This document shows, one piece after another, positions 53,867 through 62,582 of a DNA stretch of 64,000 nt. Below the pieces are notes generated by a model, which saw only the letters and a list, made by a program, of their open reading frames with translations, searched no databases and had not been told where the DNA came from. The stretch covers positions 179,430-243,429 of the forward strand of contig URXX01000002.1 in the NCBI GenBank assembly GCA_900551895.1, given 5' to 3'. This stretch comes from an uncultured Lachnospiraceae bacterium. GTDB taxonomy: Bacteria; Bacillota; Clostridia; Lachnospirales; Lachnospiraceae. Position numbers and translations under genes: made by a program. The first letter of the stretch is position 1; each line of letters begins with the position of its first letter.

Positions 53867-54307
53867 ATGACAAAGAATACACTTAACGTAAGTTCCATTG
53901 AAGAAGGTTTCGTACTCGACCATATTCAAGCGGGAAAAAGCATGGATATTTACCGCTACTTAAAATTAGATAAATTAGACTGCTGTGTTGCCATTATCAA
54001 AAATGCAAAAAGCAGTAAAATGGGTAAAAAAGATATTATGAAAATCGAATGCCCGATTGATATTATTGACTTGGATATTTTAAGTTTTATCGACCACAAT
54101 ATTACAATCAACATTATTCAGAACGATAAAGTTGTTGAGAAAAAACGTTTGGAACTTCCAAAAGAAATCACAAACGTAATTAAATGTAAAAACCCTCGCT
54201 GTATTACTTCTATCGAACAGGAACTCGACCATGTTTTTGTTCTGACAGATGAGGAAACACAGGAATACCGCTGTAAATACTGCGAAGAAAAATACCATAG
54301 AAAATAA
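53867..54307 (+). CDS. pyrI: Aspartate carbamoyltransferase regulatory subunit
   Basis: ATCase regulatory chain of 146 residues, with an N-terminal nucleotide-binding allosteric domain (VSSIEEGFVLDHIQAGKSMDIYRYLKL) and a C-terminal zinc domain whose four cysteines are CKNPRC and CKYC. Nucleotide control of PyrB is expected. Confidence 0.95.
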   Translation: MTKNTLNVSSIEEGFVLDHIQAGKSMDIYRYLKLDKLDCCVAIIKNAKSSKMGKKDIMKIECPIDIIDLDILSFIDHNITINIIQNDKVVEKKRLELPKEITNVIKCKNPRCITSIEQELDHVFVLTDEETQEYRCKYCEEKYHRK

Positions 54308-54308
54308 A

Positions 54309-54358
54309 AATAGAAGTGATAAAGTTTTTCCGCTTTATCACTTCTATTTTTATTTTAT
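54309..54358 (+). terminator. Terminator of pyrBI
   Basis: AATAGAAGTGATAAAG and CTTTATCACTTCTATT are perfect 16-base arms around an eight-base loop, with TTTTATTTTA after. It also serves the convergent lipoprotein gene. Confidence 0.9.
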
Positions 54359-55350
54359 CGTTCTTTTACCAATCTATAATTTGTAAAATAATATTCTTTA
54401 AACTGATTATCCAGCCATTCCTCTTCTCCCGTTTTCAAATCGACTTTACCGATTTTGCCGTTGAATTTATATAAATACTCGCTCGCCTCATCTAAATAAA
54501 AAACTTTATCCAATCGTTCCAAGCCTTTTACTTTCTCTGTCTTATCTTCTTTCAGATTATAACGGTATACGCTGTCCCCGTTCACTTCGGACTGCACTCC
54601 AAAAAGCACGTCCTTTTGATTTGCAACAAGTCCGTTAGACTGTGGCATCTTTTCTTCAAACAAGTATTTCATTTTACCGTTTTCATACTGATAATAATAG
54701 AACGGTATTTCCAATTCCTCATCTTTTGCGTGATTCTCCGTACTGTTCCATTTGTCACGCAATGTATATTCTTCCGATTCACTGTATGTCTGTAAAACAA
54801 GCCCGTCTGTTTCCGGCATGTATGCAACCTGCCACACAGACATATCTTTATGTTTCTCATGCGGAATTTCAATCTGTTTTATCTTATTTGTTCCGCGGTC
54901 AATCGACCAAAGCATAAATTCTTTCGAATTGTTCGGTGTCTGCGGAACACCTACCACAATATAATCATTTTCCCGCGGGATAATACTGTTAATTCCCCAA
55001 AGATTATTTGTCAACTGCTCTGTTTTCTTTGTTTCCAAATCGTAACGGTACACTTCATCGTTCCCCTGTTCGTCCTTTGCCGAATATAGTACCGCATTTC
55101 CCTTATCGTCCACTACGGCAAAATTAAATTGTGTTGTCAAATCAATCTTATACTTCGTGGAATTCATCTTGTCTTTTCCAAAGTCATATGTATTATTTTC
55201 TACAACAATCTGATTTTCATTTAATCTGTCAGCATTCGATGTAACTAAACGATAATCTTCCAATTCCGCTTTCTTTTCAGAAGTCTGACAGCCTGTAAGC
55301 ATTAACGCTGTCATTGTCAATAATAAAATTTGTTTTCCTCTCTTTATCAT
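54355..55350 (-). CDS. Lipoprotein, beta-propeller-like (paralogue A)
   Basis: Lipoprotein of 331 residues with lipobox LTGC (residues 18-21). Repeated blade-like segments (GNAVLYSAKDEQGNDEVYRYDLETKKTEQLT; YRYNLKEDKTEKV; GKIGKVDLKTGEEEWL) suggest a TolB/DUF5050-type beta-propeller. It is a clear paralogue of the protein at 57143-58132: most motifs match in order. Function unknown; it is probably an extracellular sensor or binding protein. Confidence 0.8.
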   Translation of the reverse strand: MIKRGKQILLLTMTALMLTGCQTSEKKAELEDYRLVTSNADRLNENQIVVENNTYDFGKDKMNSTKYKIDLTTQFNFAVVDDKGNAVLYSAKDEQGNDEVYRYDLETKKTEQLTNNLWGINSIIPRENDYIVVGVPQTPNNSKEFMLWSIDRGTNKIKQIEIPHEKHKDMSVWQVAYMPETDGLVLQTYSESEEYTLRDKWNSTENHAKDEELEIPFYYYQYENGKMKYLFEEKMPQSNGLVANQKDVLFGVQSEVNGDSVYRYNLKEDKTEKVKGLERLDKVFYLDEASEYLYKFNGKIGKVDLKTGEEEWLDNQFKEYYFTNYRLVKER

Positions 55351-55440
55351 CTGAGTTCTCCCCTTTCGTATTTACCTGTTTACTATGTGCCATGTTGATA
55401 TACGCTTTCTCTTCTTTTTCCCTTCTCCCCCTTATTCTTC

Positions 55441-56322
55441 TTATTGTACAAGAACCGTTCCGATAAAACTAAGTACATATAAATGTATCGGATAATACAG
55501 ATAGAAAAAATATTTCCATTGTTTTTTCGGTTTCTGATACTTATCTTTTTTTCTATAAAACAAACTCATCAGTGGTAATGCAAATATCATCATCCATTGA
55601 AAATTTTCAAGAAAGAAATAGGAAATATCAATCTGCCTATACATAGAAGTCAACCCCATATCCCTTGCTATAGTTTCTAAAATAGGGAAATATACGTAAT
55701 CTGTCCTTAAATTTATTCTCGGAATAATCTGCAAAAATCCGAAAAGTGAAAACAACACACAAAAAACAATATACCATATTTGAAATTTTCTCTTATCCTC
55801 TTTCCATATATATATTCCCAATCCTAAAAAACTAAATGTCAGACTTTCCATTCCTAAGAATAGTCCCAATAACGAAGAAATACACTGTACAATCAATTCA
55901 CTATCAAGCACTTCCACACAAGCCAGCCAAAACATCAGTCCGCTTAGAACTATTTCTATCAAAAAGAATGCTGAAAATAACAGAACTCTTTTCCGTGTAT
56001 TGTTCCTTGTTGTGTCATATATATAAATCAGAACGGTCATCAAAAACAGTGTTCGGAATATATTATTGTCTACGTTTATATTGCTAAAAACAGAAAACAA
56101 GTAGTTCATCGTTCCCATAGCAACATTCGCCAAATATAACCGTGTCATATATTTTTTTCGATTTTTTGTAAAATCCATAGACCACGCACAGCAGAAAACG
56201 AATATCGGTGCGGAAAGTCTTCCAAGCCACCTGAATAAAATCGGTGTTCCGGATATAAATGCACCTATATGGTCTATTGTCATTAAAATCAGTGCTGTAA
56301 TTTTTAAACTCAGACTTGTCAT
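55441..56322 (-). CDS. TraX-family membrane protein
   Basis: Membrane protein of 293 residues with about eight helices. It begins LSLKITALILMTIDHIGAFI and continues FRWLGRLSAPIFVFCCAWSM, the TraX family pattern. TraX acetylates F-pilin in plasmids; chromosomal relatives are mostly uncharacterised acyltransferase-like proteins. It sits between the two lipoprotein paralogues and 23 bases after the DUF4362-like gene. Confidence 0.85.
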   Translation of the reverse strand: MTSLSLKITALILMTIDHIGAFISGTPILFRWLGRLSAPIFVFCCAWSMDFTKNRKKYMTRLYLANVAMGTMNYLFSVFSNINVDNNIFRTLFLMTVLIYIYDTTRNNTRKRVLLFSAFFLIEIVLSGLMFWLACVEVLDSELIVQCISSLLGLFLGMESLTFSFLGLGIYIWKEDKRKFQIWYIVFCVLFSLFGFLQIIPRINLRTDYVYFPILETIARDMGLTSMYRQIDISYFFLENFQWMMIFALPLMSLFYRKKDKYQKPKKQWKYFFYLYYPIHLYVLSFIGTVLVQ

Positions 56323-56345
56323 TAATTATTTAACTCCCTATATTT

Positions 56346-56861
56346 CTACTTCACTTTATATGAATATAATATCTCATCTTCCAATTCCACTTTATCCATA
56401 TTAGGAATTGAGCGATTTGGAATATTTTTCAAATAAACTGTTTTAACCCCGTTTTCTTCTTCAAAATATGTTTCTGTATCAAAATATTTATCAGGACTTT
56501 CCCCTTGCTGTTTCTCAGGGTACATCGTTTCCATAACAATCGCATTCATTTTCTTGTTATATACAAGAATTTTAGCACACAATCTGTCATCTACAACGGT
56601 AGCAATTCTTAACGTAACTTTTTTCTTATTTTTCGCATCCTGCAAAAAAGACTGTATCTCTTTATTTTCTGCATCCATATCTTTCGATACATCAATATAG
56701 CCTTTTTGTTTTAAATCTTCCATAGAAACATCGGATTTTAAAGACATTAGTTCATCCCATGCATCCTCCTCTGCATACCCCTGTTTTCTGATTACCAAAA
56801 CAGCCAGTATTAAAATAATTAAAATACTTATTGACAAAATGATTTTTTTACTTTTTTTCAT
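56346..56861 (-). CDS. Membrane-anchored protein, possibly DUF4362-like
   Basis: Protein of 171 residues with an N-terminal signal-anchor (IILSISILIILILAVLVI). KGYIDVSKDMDAENKEIQSFL, RIATVVDDRLCAKILVYN and ETYFEEENGVKTVYLKN weakly resemble the DUF4362 fold. The extracellular part is acidic. It is upstream of the TraX-like gene. Assignment is tentative. Confidence 0.6.
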   Translation of the reverse strand: MKKSKKIILSISILIILILAVLVIRKQGYAEEDAWDELMSLKSDVSMEDLKQKGYIDVSKDMDAENKEIQSFLQDAKNKKKVTLRIATVVDDRLCAKILVYNKKMNAIVMETMYPEKQQGESPDKYFDTETYFEEENGVKTVYLKNIPNRSIPNMDKVELEDEILYSYKVK

Positions 56862-57040
56862 TTTCTACTCCCTCTCCTTCTTTTGTTTCTTTTATGTAAT
56901 ATATGCGTAACAACTTATAATACATTTTTAATAATTTTCAGTTTTTATTTTGTATCTATTATTTATTTTCAGTTTTTATATTCTAATATTAGTATACCTA
57001 AAATATTTAGTCAATACCATTTACCAAATATTTTTATTTA

Positions 57041-57140
57041 AAAATAGACCCACATTAACAACCTCTTATTTTCGGTTCTCTTATACCTTCCAAAATCTAA
57101 CATTGAGAAAACCAATCTGTATTTTAATGTGAGTCTATTT
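57041..57140. repeat. 100-bp inverted-repeat element (long-loop terminator or MITE-like)
   Basis: The end arms AATAGACCCACATTAA (57043-57058) and TTAATGTGAGTCTATT (57124-57139) are inverted with one mismatch, and enclose about 65 bases. The element lies directly after the stop of paralogue B. It may act as its terminator; the defined terminal repeats also fit a miniature mobile element. Confidence 0.5.
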
Positions 57141-57142
57141 AA

Positions 57143-58132
57143 TTATTTCTTCAATAGCATATAATTATTAAAGTAAGATTCTTTAAAATTAGAATCCAGC
57201 CATTCTTCTTTGCCAGTTTTTAAGTTTATTTTACCAATTTTTCCATTAAATCGATAAACATTTTCGCTTTTCTCATCCAAATAGAATACTTTTTCTAATG
57301 TTTCAAGGCTTTTCATCTTGTCAACTTTATTATCTTTAATATTGTATCGGAATACATTGTTTCCCTCTATCTCTGATTGCACCGCAAACAAAATATCGTT
57401 TCTATTTGCTACAATCCCCATAGACTGAGGCATATCTTTTTCAAATAAATACTTCATTTCCCCATTTACATATTGATAATAATAAAATGGATTTGTAAGT
57501 TCTTTATCTTTAGGGTGTTCTTCCATACTATTCCACTTATCCTGCAATTCATATGCTTCCGAATCGCTATACGTCTGTAAAATAAGACCATCTGTCTCTG
57601 GTACATATGCAACTTGCCAAACAGATATATCTTTATATTTATCATGCGGAATTTCTATGTTCCGTACTTCTTTCGTATTTCTATCAATCGACCAAAGCAT
57701 AAGTACTTTTGAATCATGCGGTATCTGCGGAACACCTACAACAATATAGTCCTTTTCTCTAGGCACAATATAATTGATGCCCCAAAGATTATCGGTCAAC
57801 TGTTCGCTCTTTTTTGTCTTTAAATCATACCTATACACTTCATCATTTCCGTTAACATCTTTTGCTGAATAGAGAACCGCTTTTCCTTTGTCATCATATA
57901 CAGCCAAAGAATACTTTGCTGTTAAATTCATCTTATAGTTTTCTGTATTCATTTTATTTGTTTCAAAATCATATATATGATTTTCTACAGAAATCTCATT
58001 TTCATTAATTCTACTGGAACTTGTCAGTGATAAGTAATAATCTGATAATTCCGATTTTGTTTCAGATGCTTTACACCCCATAAGCATAATTGCCGATAAT
58101 GCAATTAATAAAATATACTTTCTTTTTTTCAT
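57143..58132 (-). CDS. Lipoprotein, beta-propeller-like (paralogue B)
   Basis: Lipoprotein of 329 residues, lipobox LMGC. It shares most blocks with paralogue A: YDFETNKMNTENYKMNLT, DDKGKAVLYSAKDVNGNDEVYRYDL, WGINYIVPREKDYIVVGVPQIP and GKIGKINLKTGKEEWL. Its ATG overlaps the stop of the small secreted-protein frame upstream (TAATG), so the two were probably one operon. Function unknown. Confidence 0.8.
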   Translation of the reverse strand: MKKRKYILLIALSAIMLMGCKASETKSELSDYYLSLTSSSRINENEISVENHIYDFETNKMNTENYKMNLTAKYSLAVYDDKGKAVLYSAKDVNGNDEVYRYDLKTKKSEQLTDNLWGINYIVPREKDYIVVGVPQIPHDSKVLMLWSIDRNTKEVRNIEIPHDKYKDISVWQVAYVPETDGLILQTYSDSEAYELQDKWNSMEEHPKDKELTNPFYYYQYVNGEMKYLFEKDMPQSMGIVANRNDILFAVQSEIEGNNVFRYNIKDNKVDKMKSLETLEKVFYLDEKSENVYRFNGKIGKINLKTGKEEWLDSNFKESYFNNYMLLKK

Positions 58133-58553
58133 TAATACAACTTCTTTCCATTCACATCTATATTGCCATGTTCAATTGATACTCCATTAATACTTAAACT
58201 ACTTGTATATTTATATCCCCAGTATTCTACACCTGTTTTCCATATATCAACAATAGCATTTGGCATTCCACCGGCGTCCCATTTTTTCATAGTCACTTCT
58301 AATCTTCCACCACTTTTCTTCGGTGCTGATACTTTTACAGCCATTCCTAGTTGGCAATTATCATATGATAATTTAGTAGCAACTTCTCCTTTTTTCATTG
58401 TATGGTTTCCCTGTCCTTTTGTATCAGTAAAAGTAGTCGCTCTTCCCGTCCCGATAATCCTATTTGTACTCCTATTAATATACAATTTATTTGGTGCAGA
58501 CCTACAATTAAAACAGCCACACCTAGTGCCAACAAAACATTTCTTTTTCTCAT
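58132..58553 (-). pseudogene. Small secreted protein, apparently frameshifted after the signal peptide
   Basis: ATG 58553 with AGGAG upstream opens a signal-like sequence (MRKRNVLLALGVAVLIVG) that stops after 52 codons. A second frame, overlapping it, encodes the likely mature body from NCRSAPNKLYINRSTN to KKLY (stop 58134-58132). The body has KGQGNHTMKKGEVATKL, SYDNCQLGMAVKV and WGYKYTSS. Adding one T to the TTTT run near 58508-58511 would join signal and body exactly. The body frame alone could start only at TTG 58485, giving no signal peptide. Either a true one-base deletion, a programmed shift, or a sequencing error. Confidence 0.7.
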
Positions 58554-58685
58554 ACCGTTCTCCTCCTTTTTACCCTTACATTAATGTGTAACTCTTAATT
58601 ATTATGTTTCGTTTTCAGAAGATCTTCTTTATATGCTTATATTACTATACTCTATTATATTCGTCAACAACTATTTAGTTTTTCT

Positions 58686-58707
58686 AAATATTGATTTATC
58701 AATATTT
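58686..58707. promoter_or_regulatory. 22-bp palindrome over the PadR-gene -35, likely operator
   Basis: AAATATTGAT and ATCAATATTT are perfect inverted arms around TT. A second inverted repeat, TATTTAG/CTAAATA (58672-58690), overlaps it. Both lie at the PadR-gene promoter. Confidence 0.65.
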
Positions 58708-58720
58708 TTAATGTTACAAT
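58691..58720 (+). promoter_or_regulatory. Promoter of the PadR cassette
   Basis: -35 TTGATT (58691-58696), 18-base spacer, -10 TACAAT (58715-58720). Confidence 0.6.
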
Positions 58721-58745
58721 GTAATACATAGAAAGGAAGATATTT

Positions 58746-59093
58746 ATGGACACTAAAAGTAATTTTAGGCGTGGTTCTGTAGAGTTGCTCGTCCTACATT
58801 TATTACAGGAAAAAGATTACTATGGCTACGAGTTATCGCAAAACATTAAATCACGCTCAAACGGAATTATCGATATTCCTGTCGGTTCTCTATATCCTGC
58901 TCTCTATAAATTAATTGATAACGGATATATTACAGACTACAAACAACAGGCAGGAAAAAGGCTTGTACGCGTATACTATCATCTAGAACCTAAGGGAAAA
59001 GAAAGACTTGATTTACTTTTAGACGATTATTACGCTACAAACACGGGGATACAAAGTATTTTAAATTACGAACAAAAGGAAGGAGGGGATTAG
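58746..59093 (+). CDS. PadR-family transcriptional regulator
   Basis: Winged-helix regulator of 115 residues. SVELLVLHLLQEKDYYGYELSQNI and IPVGSLYPALYKLIDNGYI are PadR motifs, and the C-terminal helix is the dimerisation arm. It heads a cassette with a DUF6120 membrane protein and a small secreted protein. The palindrome at its promoter suggests self-repression. Confidence 0.9.
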   Translation: MDTKSNFRRGSVELLVLHLLQEKDYYGYELSQNIKSRSNGIIDIPVGSLYPALYKLIDNGYITDYKQQAGKRLVRVYYHLEPKGKERLDLLLDDYYATNTGIQSILNYEQKEGGD

Positions 59094-59096
59094 TCT

Positions 59097-59516
59097 ATGA
59101 CTAAAACACAGAAAAAAATCATCAAAAACTACAAACGGGAAATCCGCAAACTTTTACCTATTTTCACAAAAAATGAACGACATTTTCTCAATGATATATC
59201 TGTTTCTATCGAAGATTATGCTACTTCAGACGAAAGTTTTTCCAAAGACTCACTTATAGAAAATATAGGAGAACCCAAAGACATTGTTGCACGATACCTT
59301 ACTGATATGAATGCGGACTCACTTCGCAAAGTTTTATCGAGAACAAGATACATTCGTGTCGCTACAATATTTATAATTTCTATCGCTATTTTTACAGGGG
59401 CTTTTAAAATTACAACCCTATATCTAAACTATAAGGGTGCTGAAGAAGCCTATATCCATCGGGAAATCATAGAAACAACAGAGTATATTGAAGTTCCCAT
59501 ATCAGAAGACGAATAA
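59097..59516 (+). CDS. DUF6120-like single-pass membrane protein
   Basis: Protein of 139 residues. The N-terminal soluble part (LLPIFTKNERHFLNDISVSIEDY, ENIGEPKDIVARYL) resembles DUF1700/DUF6120 proteins that accompany PadR. One membrane helix lies at about 84-106 (YIRVATIFIISIAIFTGAF). The acidic tail is extracytoplasmic. It starts three bases after padR. It may pass a signal to PadR; that is inferred from the usual pairing. Confidence 0.75.
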   Translation: MTKTQKKIIKNYKREIRKLLPIFTKNERHFLNDISVSIEDYATSDESFSKDSLIENIGEPKDIVARYLTDMNADSLRKVLSRTRYIRVATIFIISIAIFTGAFKITTLYLNYKGAEEAYIHREIIETTEYIEVPISEDE

Positions 59517-59533
59517 AAAGGAGATTTACATTA

Positions 59534-59831
59534 ATGAAAAAATTTTTATGTTTACTAACATCTGTCATTTTATCTTGTTCCTTAACTTTTTCTAGTTTTG
59601 CACATACTTCGGACACTACCAAAACAGTTTCTAAAAAGTACATCGAATATACACAAAGTGGAAACCAAGGTTTATCACTCTGCTTGGAAAATCACAAATA
59701 AAACCAGTTCCCACTCAAAAAATACTGCAACAGCAAAAGTAACTGCTAAACTTTATAACAATAGTGTTGTAGTACAAACAAAAACCAAAACGCTAACATT
59801 AACCTGTTCTAAGACAGGAGTCATTTCATAA
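59534..59831 (+). pseudogene. Small secreted protein, apparently frameshifted
   Basis: ATG 59534 with AAGGAG upstream opens a signal peptide (KKFLCLLTSVILSCSLTF, cleavage after SSFA) and ends at TAA 59699-59701 after 55 codons. The neighbouring frame, overlapping it, continues with KVYHSAWKITNKTSSHSKN to LTLTCSKTGVIS (stop 59829-59831), the likely mature body. A one-base insertion near 59660-59672 would explain the split. It is the third gene of the PadR cassette, and I do not recognise the mature part. Confidence 0.65.
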
Positions 59832-59835
59832 TACC

Positions 59836-59884
59836 AAAAAGGTTCATAAACAGTTTTATCACCTAACTGTTTATGAACCTTTTT
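59836..59884. terminator. Bidirectional terminator between the PadR cassette and rnpB
   Basis: AAAAAGGTTCATAAACAG and CTGTTTATGAACCTTTTT are perfect 18-base inverted arms around a 13-base loop, with T runs on both strands. Confidence 0.9.
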
Positions 59885-59930
59885 TCTATCTCTTCTCTTA
59901 AATTTTTCATCTTAAATCATATGTAAGCAA

Positions 59931-60375
59931 GACGATAAGCCGGGTTATGTCGTTGGACGGTCATCTATCTAGACCTATTGTTGCCAATAGGTTCAAGCAA
60001 CCTACCTAAAACGTGGCGGGCAACCACAATGTTTTCATTCGGTTTTGCTTCGGGTGGGGTTTACATATGCCCCTGTTGTTACCAACAGGGCGGTAGTCTC
60101 TTACACTGCCCTTCCAACCTTACGCTATAAAAGATGTGCGGTAGGATAAGTTGTAAAACAACTTATCCTACACGGCATTCGCCGTATACCCTCTTGCAAG
60201 TATATGGACTTGCAAGAGGGTGCACACCTCATTGCTAACGCGGTACATTTCTGTTGCACTATCCTTAGAGTCGCCTCCACCGGACGTTATCCGGCACCCT
60301 GCCCTATGAAGCCCGGACTTTCCTCATCTGCGGCCTTTCGGCACTTGCATCTGCGACCGTCTGTCTTACTTACAT
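59931..60375 (-). ncRNA. rnpB: RNase P RNA, bacterial type A
   Basis: The minus strand contains the universal blocks GAGGAAAGTCCGGGC and CATAGGGCAGGGTGCC and the 3' block ATAACCCGGCTTATCG. The ends TGTAAG-T-AAGAC and GTCTT-G-CTTACA pair as helix P1. The length, about 445 nt, and internal hairpins GTAGGATAAGTTGT/ACAACTTATCCTAC and ACCCTCTTGCAAG/CTTGCAAGAGGGT fit a class A RNA. It cuts the 5' leaders of precursor tRNAs. Confidence 0.95.
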
Positions 60376-60388
60376 ACAATTTGTTATT

Positions 60389-60871
60389 TTAGCACACTTC
60401 TACCACATCGTCAATTAAGTTTTCGCCGTCAGCAGACGATGTCGCCAAAAAATCGCACCGTTCATTCTGCATATGCCCGTCATGTCCTTTTACCCAAATA
60501 AACGTTACCTGATGCGGTTCTTTCGCTTTTAATAAGCGTTTCCACAAATCAACATTTTTTACAGGTTCATTTTTCCCACGTTTCCAACCTTTTTTTATCC
60601 AGCCGTCAATCCATTTTTGGTTAAAAGCGTCTACAACATATTTGGAATCCGAATATAATTCAATTTCACACGGACGATTTAACGCTTCAAATCCGGCAAT
60701 GACCGCCATTAATTCCATGCGGTTATTTGTCGTCTTTTTATATCCTTGCGACAATTCTTTTGTATGCAGTTCTCCTTTCGTATCCACATACTCCAATACA
60801 GTACCGTATCCTCCCGGTCCGTCAGGGTTTCCTCTCGCCGCTCCGTCCGTATATATTTTCACTTTCATCAT
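60389..60871 (-). CDS. rnhA: Ribonuclease HI
   Basis: RNase HI of about 160 residues. The active-site acids are visible: D in KVKIYTDGAARGNP, E in TTNNRMELMAVIAG, D in IELYSDSKYVVDAF and the final D in QNERCDFLA. ATG 60871 is chosen with GGAGAG upstream. It lies just after the MutS-like gene. Confidence 0.93.
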   Translation of the reverse strand: MMKVKIYTDGAARGNPDGPGGYGTVLEYVDTKGELHTKELSQGYKKTTNNRMELMAVIAGFEALNRPCEIELYSDSKYVVDAFNQKWIDGWIKKGWKRGKNEPVKNVDLWKRLLKAKEPHQVTFIWVKGHDGHMQNERCDFLATSSADGENLIDDVVEVC

Positions 60872-60873
60872 AT

Positions 60874-62568
60874 CTATACTCTCCATTCTCCGGTTTTTAG
60901 AAAATGCGTTGCCGTCTGCTCCGCATTTTCAATAATCTTTTTATCATAACCGATAATGCTCAATAATTTTATCGCATTTCTCGAAACCGCTCTTCCGCGA
61001 TACAACTCATAATTAAACAAAATATCGTTTTCTTGAATTTCTTCCTGAAAATGATAATTACTGTACTCATTTTCCAGCATATGTGTCAATTCTATATCGT
61101 GGGTTGCCGCAAAACAGAGTACCTGTTTTTTCGAAAGACTTTTTAAAATCTGTGCCGACGCCGATATACGCTCAACCGTATTCGTTCCCCGAAGCACCTC
61201 ATCTACAAAGCAGAGCATCGGTATCTCTTCGTCTGCATGGCTTAAAATTCTCTTGAGCGATTTAATCTCTACTATATAATAACTCTCATTTCCCTGCAAG
61301 TTGTCTTTTAATGCCATAGAAGAATAAACCTGGAAGAAACTTGCCCGATAAAATGTGGAAATGCTTGTATCTATCGTCTGAGATAAAACTGTATTAATCG
61401 CCACCGTTTTCAAAAACGTAGATTTTCCGGAGGCGTTTGAACTGGTAATCAGCACATTTCTGTTTTCCTCAATGGAATTTGCCACAGGTTCTACAATAAG
61501 CGGATGATATACATCTCTCACATTTATAAACGCTTCTTTCGTTTCCCGCAATTCCGGAATACTATAAAACGGAAGACTTTCCCGAAAAGACGCCACAGAA
61601 ATGAGTGCGTCCAATACCCCTATATTTTCCGCAAGTTCATCTATCGTATCTGCATTTTTCTTTACTTCCTCCAACATGGAATTAAATTTCAGCAAATCAA
61701 TATGTGTTGCCACACGGATATAGTCTAAAAATGCCTCCGCCAAACTTCCCGTTTCCCGCTGTGCAGACATTAAAAGAGATGAGCCGAACCGAAACTTTTT
61801 AAACTTTTTCCGAATATCCGCAATATGGTCTACATATTCCTGCACTTCCGCAATCTCCAGTTTGGAAATCTCTTTACTTGCATCTAGCATTTTCAATATA
61901 TACGAAAAAGTTGTTAAATAGGGTTGTATTGCCCCTTTTCTTTTATAATACCGAAAAACGTCCCACACTAACATCATCAGCATAACCGTAAACCCTACAC
62001 CGACTTCCAAAACAGTCATCAAGATAAGTCCAAACGGAATTGTAAACAACGCTATATAATGTTCCGCATTGCTCTCTTTTTTCAATGTGATAAGCAAATC
62101 AATATAATCACTTATGGAAAATCTTCTCGTTTTTCCTATTTGCCGAAAGCAGACTTCCAAATCTGCCCTTTTCTGTTCATGCGTAGCAAAAAAATGTATC
62201 AGCCGTTCTCTTTCATCTAAGATTTTCTGCTCTGTCACAGGCGTGCGGAGCATATAATATAAATATTCTTCTCCAACAGATGACTTCGTATGATTGATAT
62301 AGGCAAAAATATTGTCCATATCCAAGTCATTCCATGTAATATCATCAATATATGGTCTGTTGATTTTCCCTTTCTTTAACTGATAGACAAAATATCCGGA
62401 AATCTTATCTAACTCTTCCTCATCATACTCTCTTTCGGGAATTTTCCCCCATTCTTTTAAAAACTTTTCTCTCCAAACTCTTCTCGCTTTCTTTTCGCTG
62501 ACATACATATGCACAATCCCGAAAACAAAAAGAGCAAATATGGAAACCACTATAAATTCTATCTGCAT
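60874..62568 (-). CDS. Membrane-anchored MutS-like ATPase
   Basis: Protein of 564 residues with a MutS-type C-terminal ATPase: Walker A LITSSNASGKSTFLKT, then MLCFVDEVLRGTNTVERI (Walker B) and ATHDIELTHML. An N-terminal membrane helix (about 6-25, IVVSIFALFVFGIVHMYV) and a hydrophobic pair in the middle (about 175-210) set it apart from mismatch-repair MutS. It lacks the mismatch-recognition domain I. The function is unknown; it overlaps the rnhA region by operon order. Confidence 0.85.
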   Translation of the reverse strand: MQIEFIVVSIFALFVFGIVHMYVSEKKARRVWREKFLKEWGKIPEREYDEEELDKISGYFVYQLKKGKINRPYIDDITWNDLDMDNIFAYINHTKSSVGEEYLYYMLRTPVTEQKILDERERLIHFFATHEQKRADLEVCFRQIGKTRRFSISDYIDLLITLKKESNAEHYIALFTIPFGLILMTVLEVGVGFTVMLMMLVWDVFRYYKRKGAIQPYLTTFSYILKMLDASKEISKLEIAEVQEYVDHIADIRKKFKKFRFGSSLLMSAQRETGSLAEAFLDYIRVATHIDLLKFNSMLEEVKKNADTIDELAENIGVLDALISVASFRESLPFYSIPELRETKEAFINVRDVYHPLIVEPVANSIEENRNVLITSSNASGKSTFLKTVAINTVLSQTIDTSISTFYRASFFQVYSSMALKDNLQGNESYYIVEIKSLKRILSHADEEIPMLCFVDEVLRGTNTVERISASAQILKSLSKKQVLCFAATHDIELTHMLENEYSNYHFQEEIQENDILFNYELYRGRAVSRNAIKLLSIIGYDKKIIENAEQTATHFLKTGEWRV

Positions 62569-62582
62569 TCCGTTTTCCTCTG

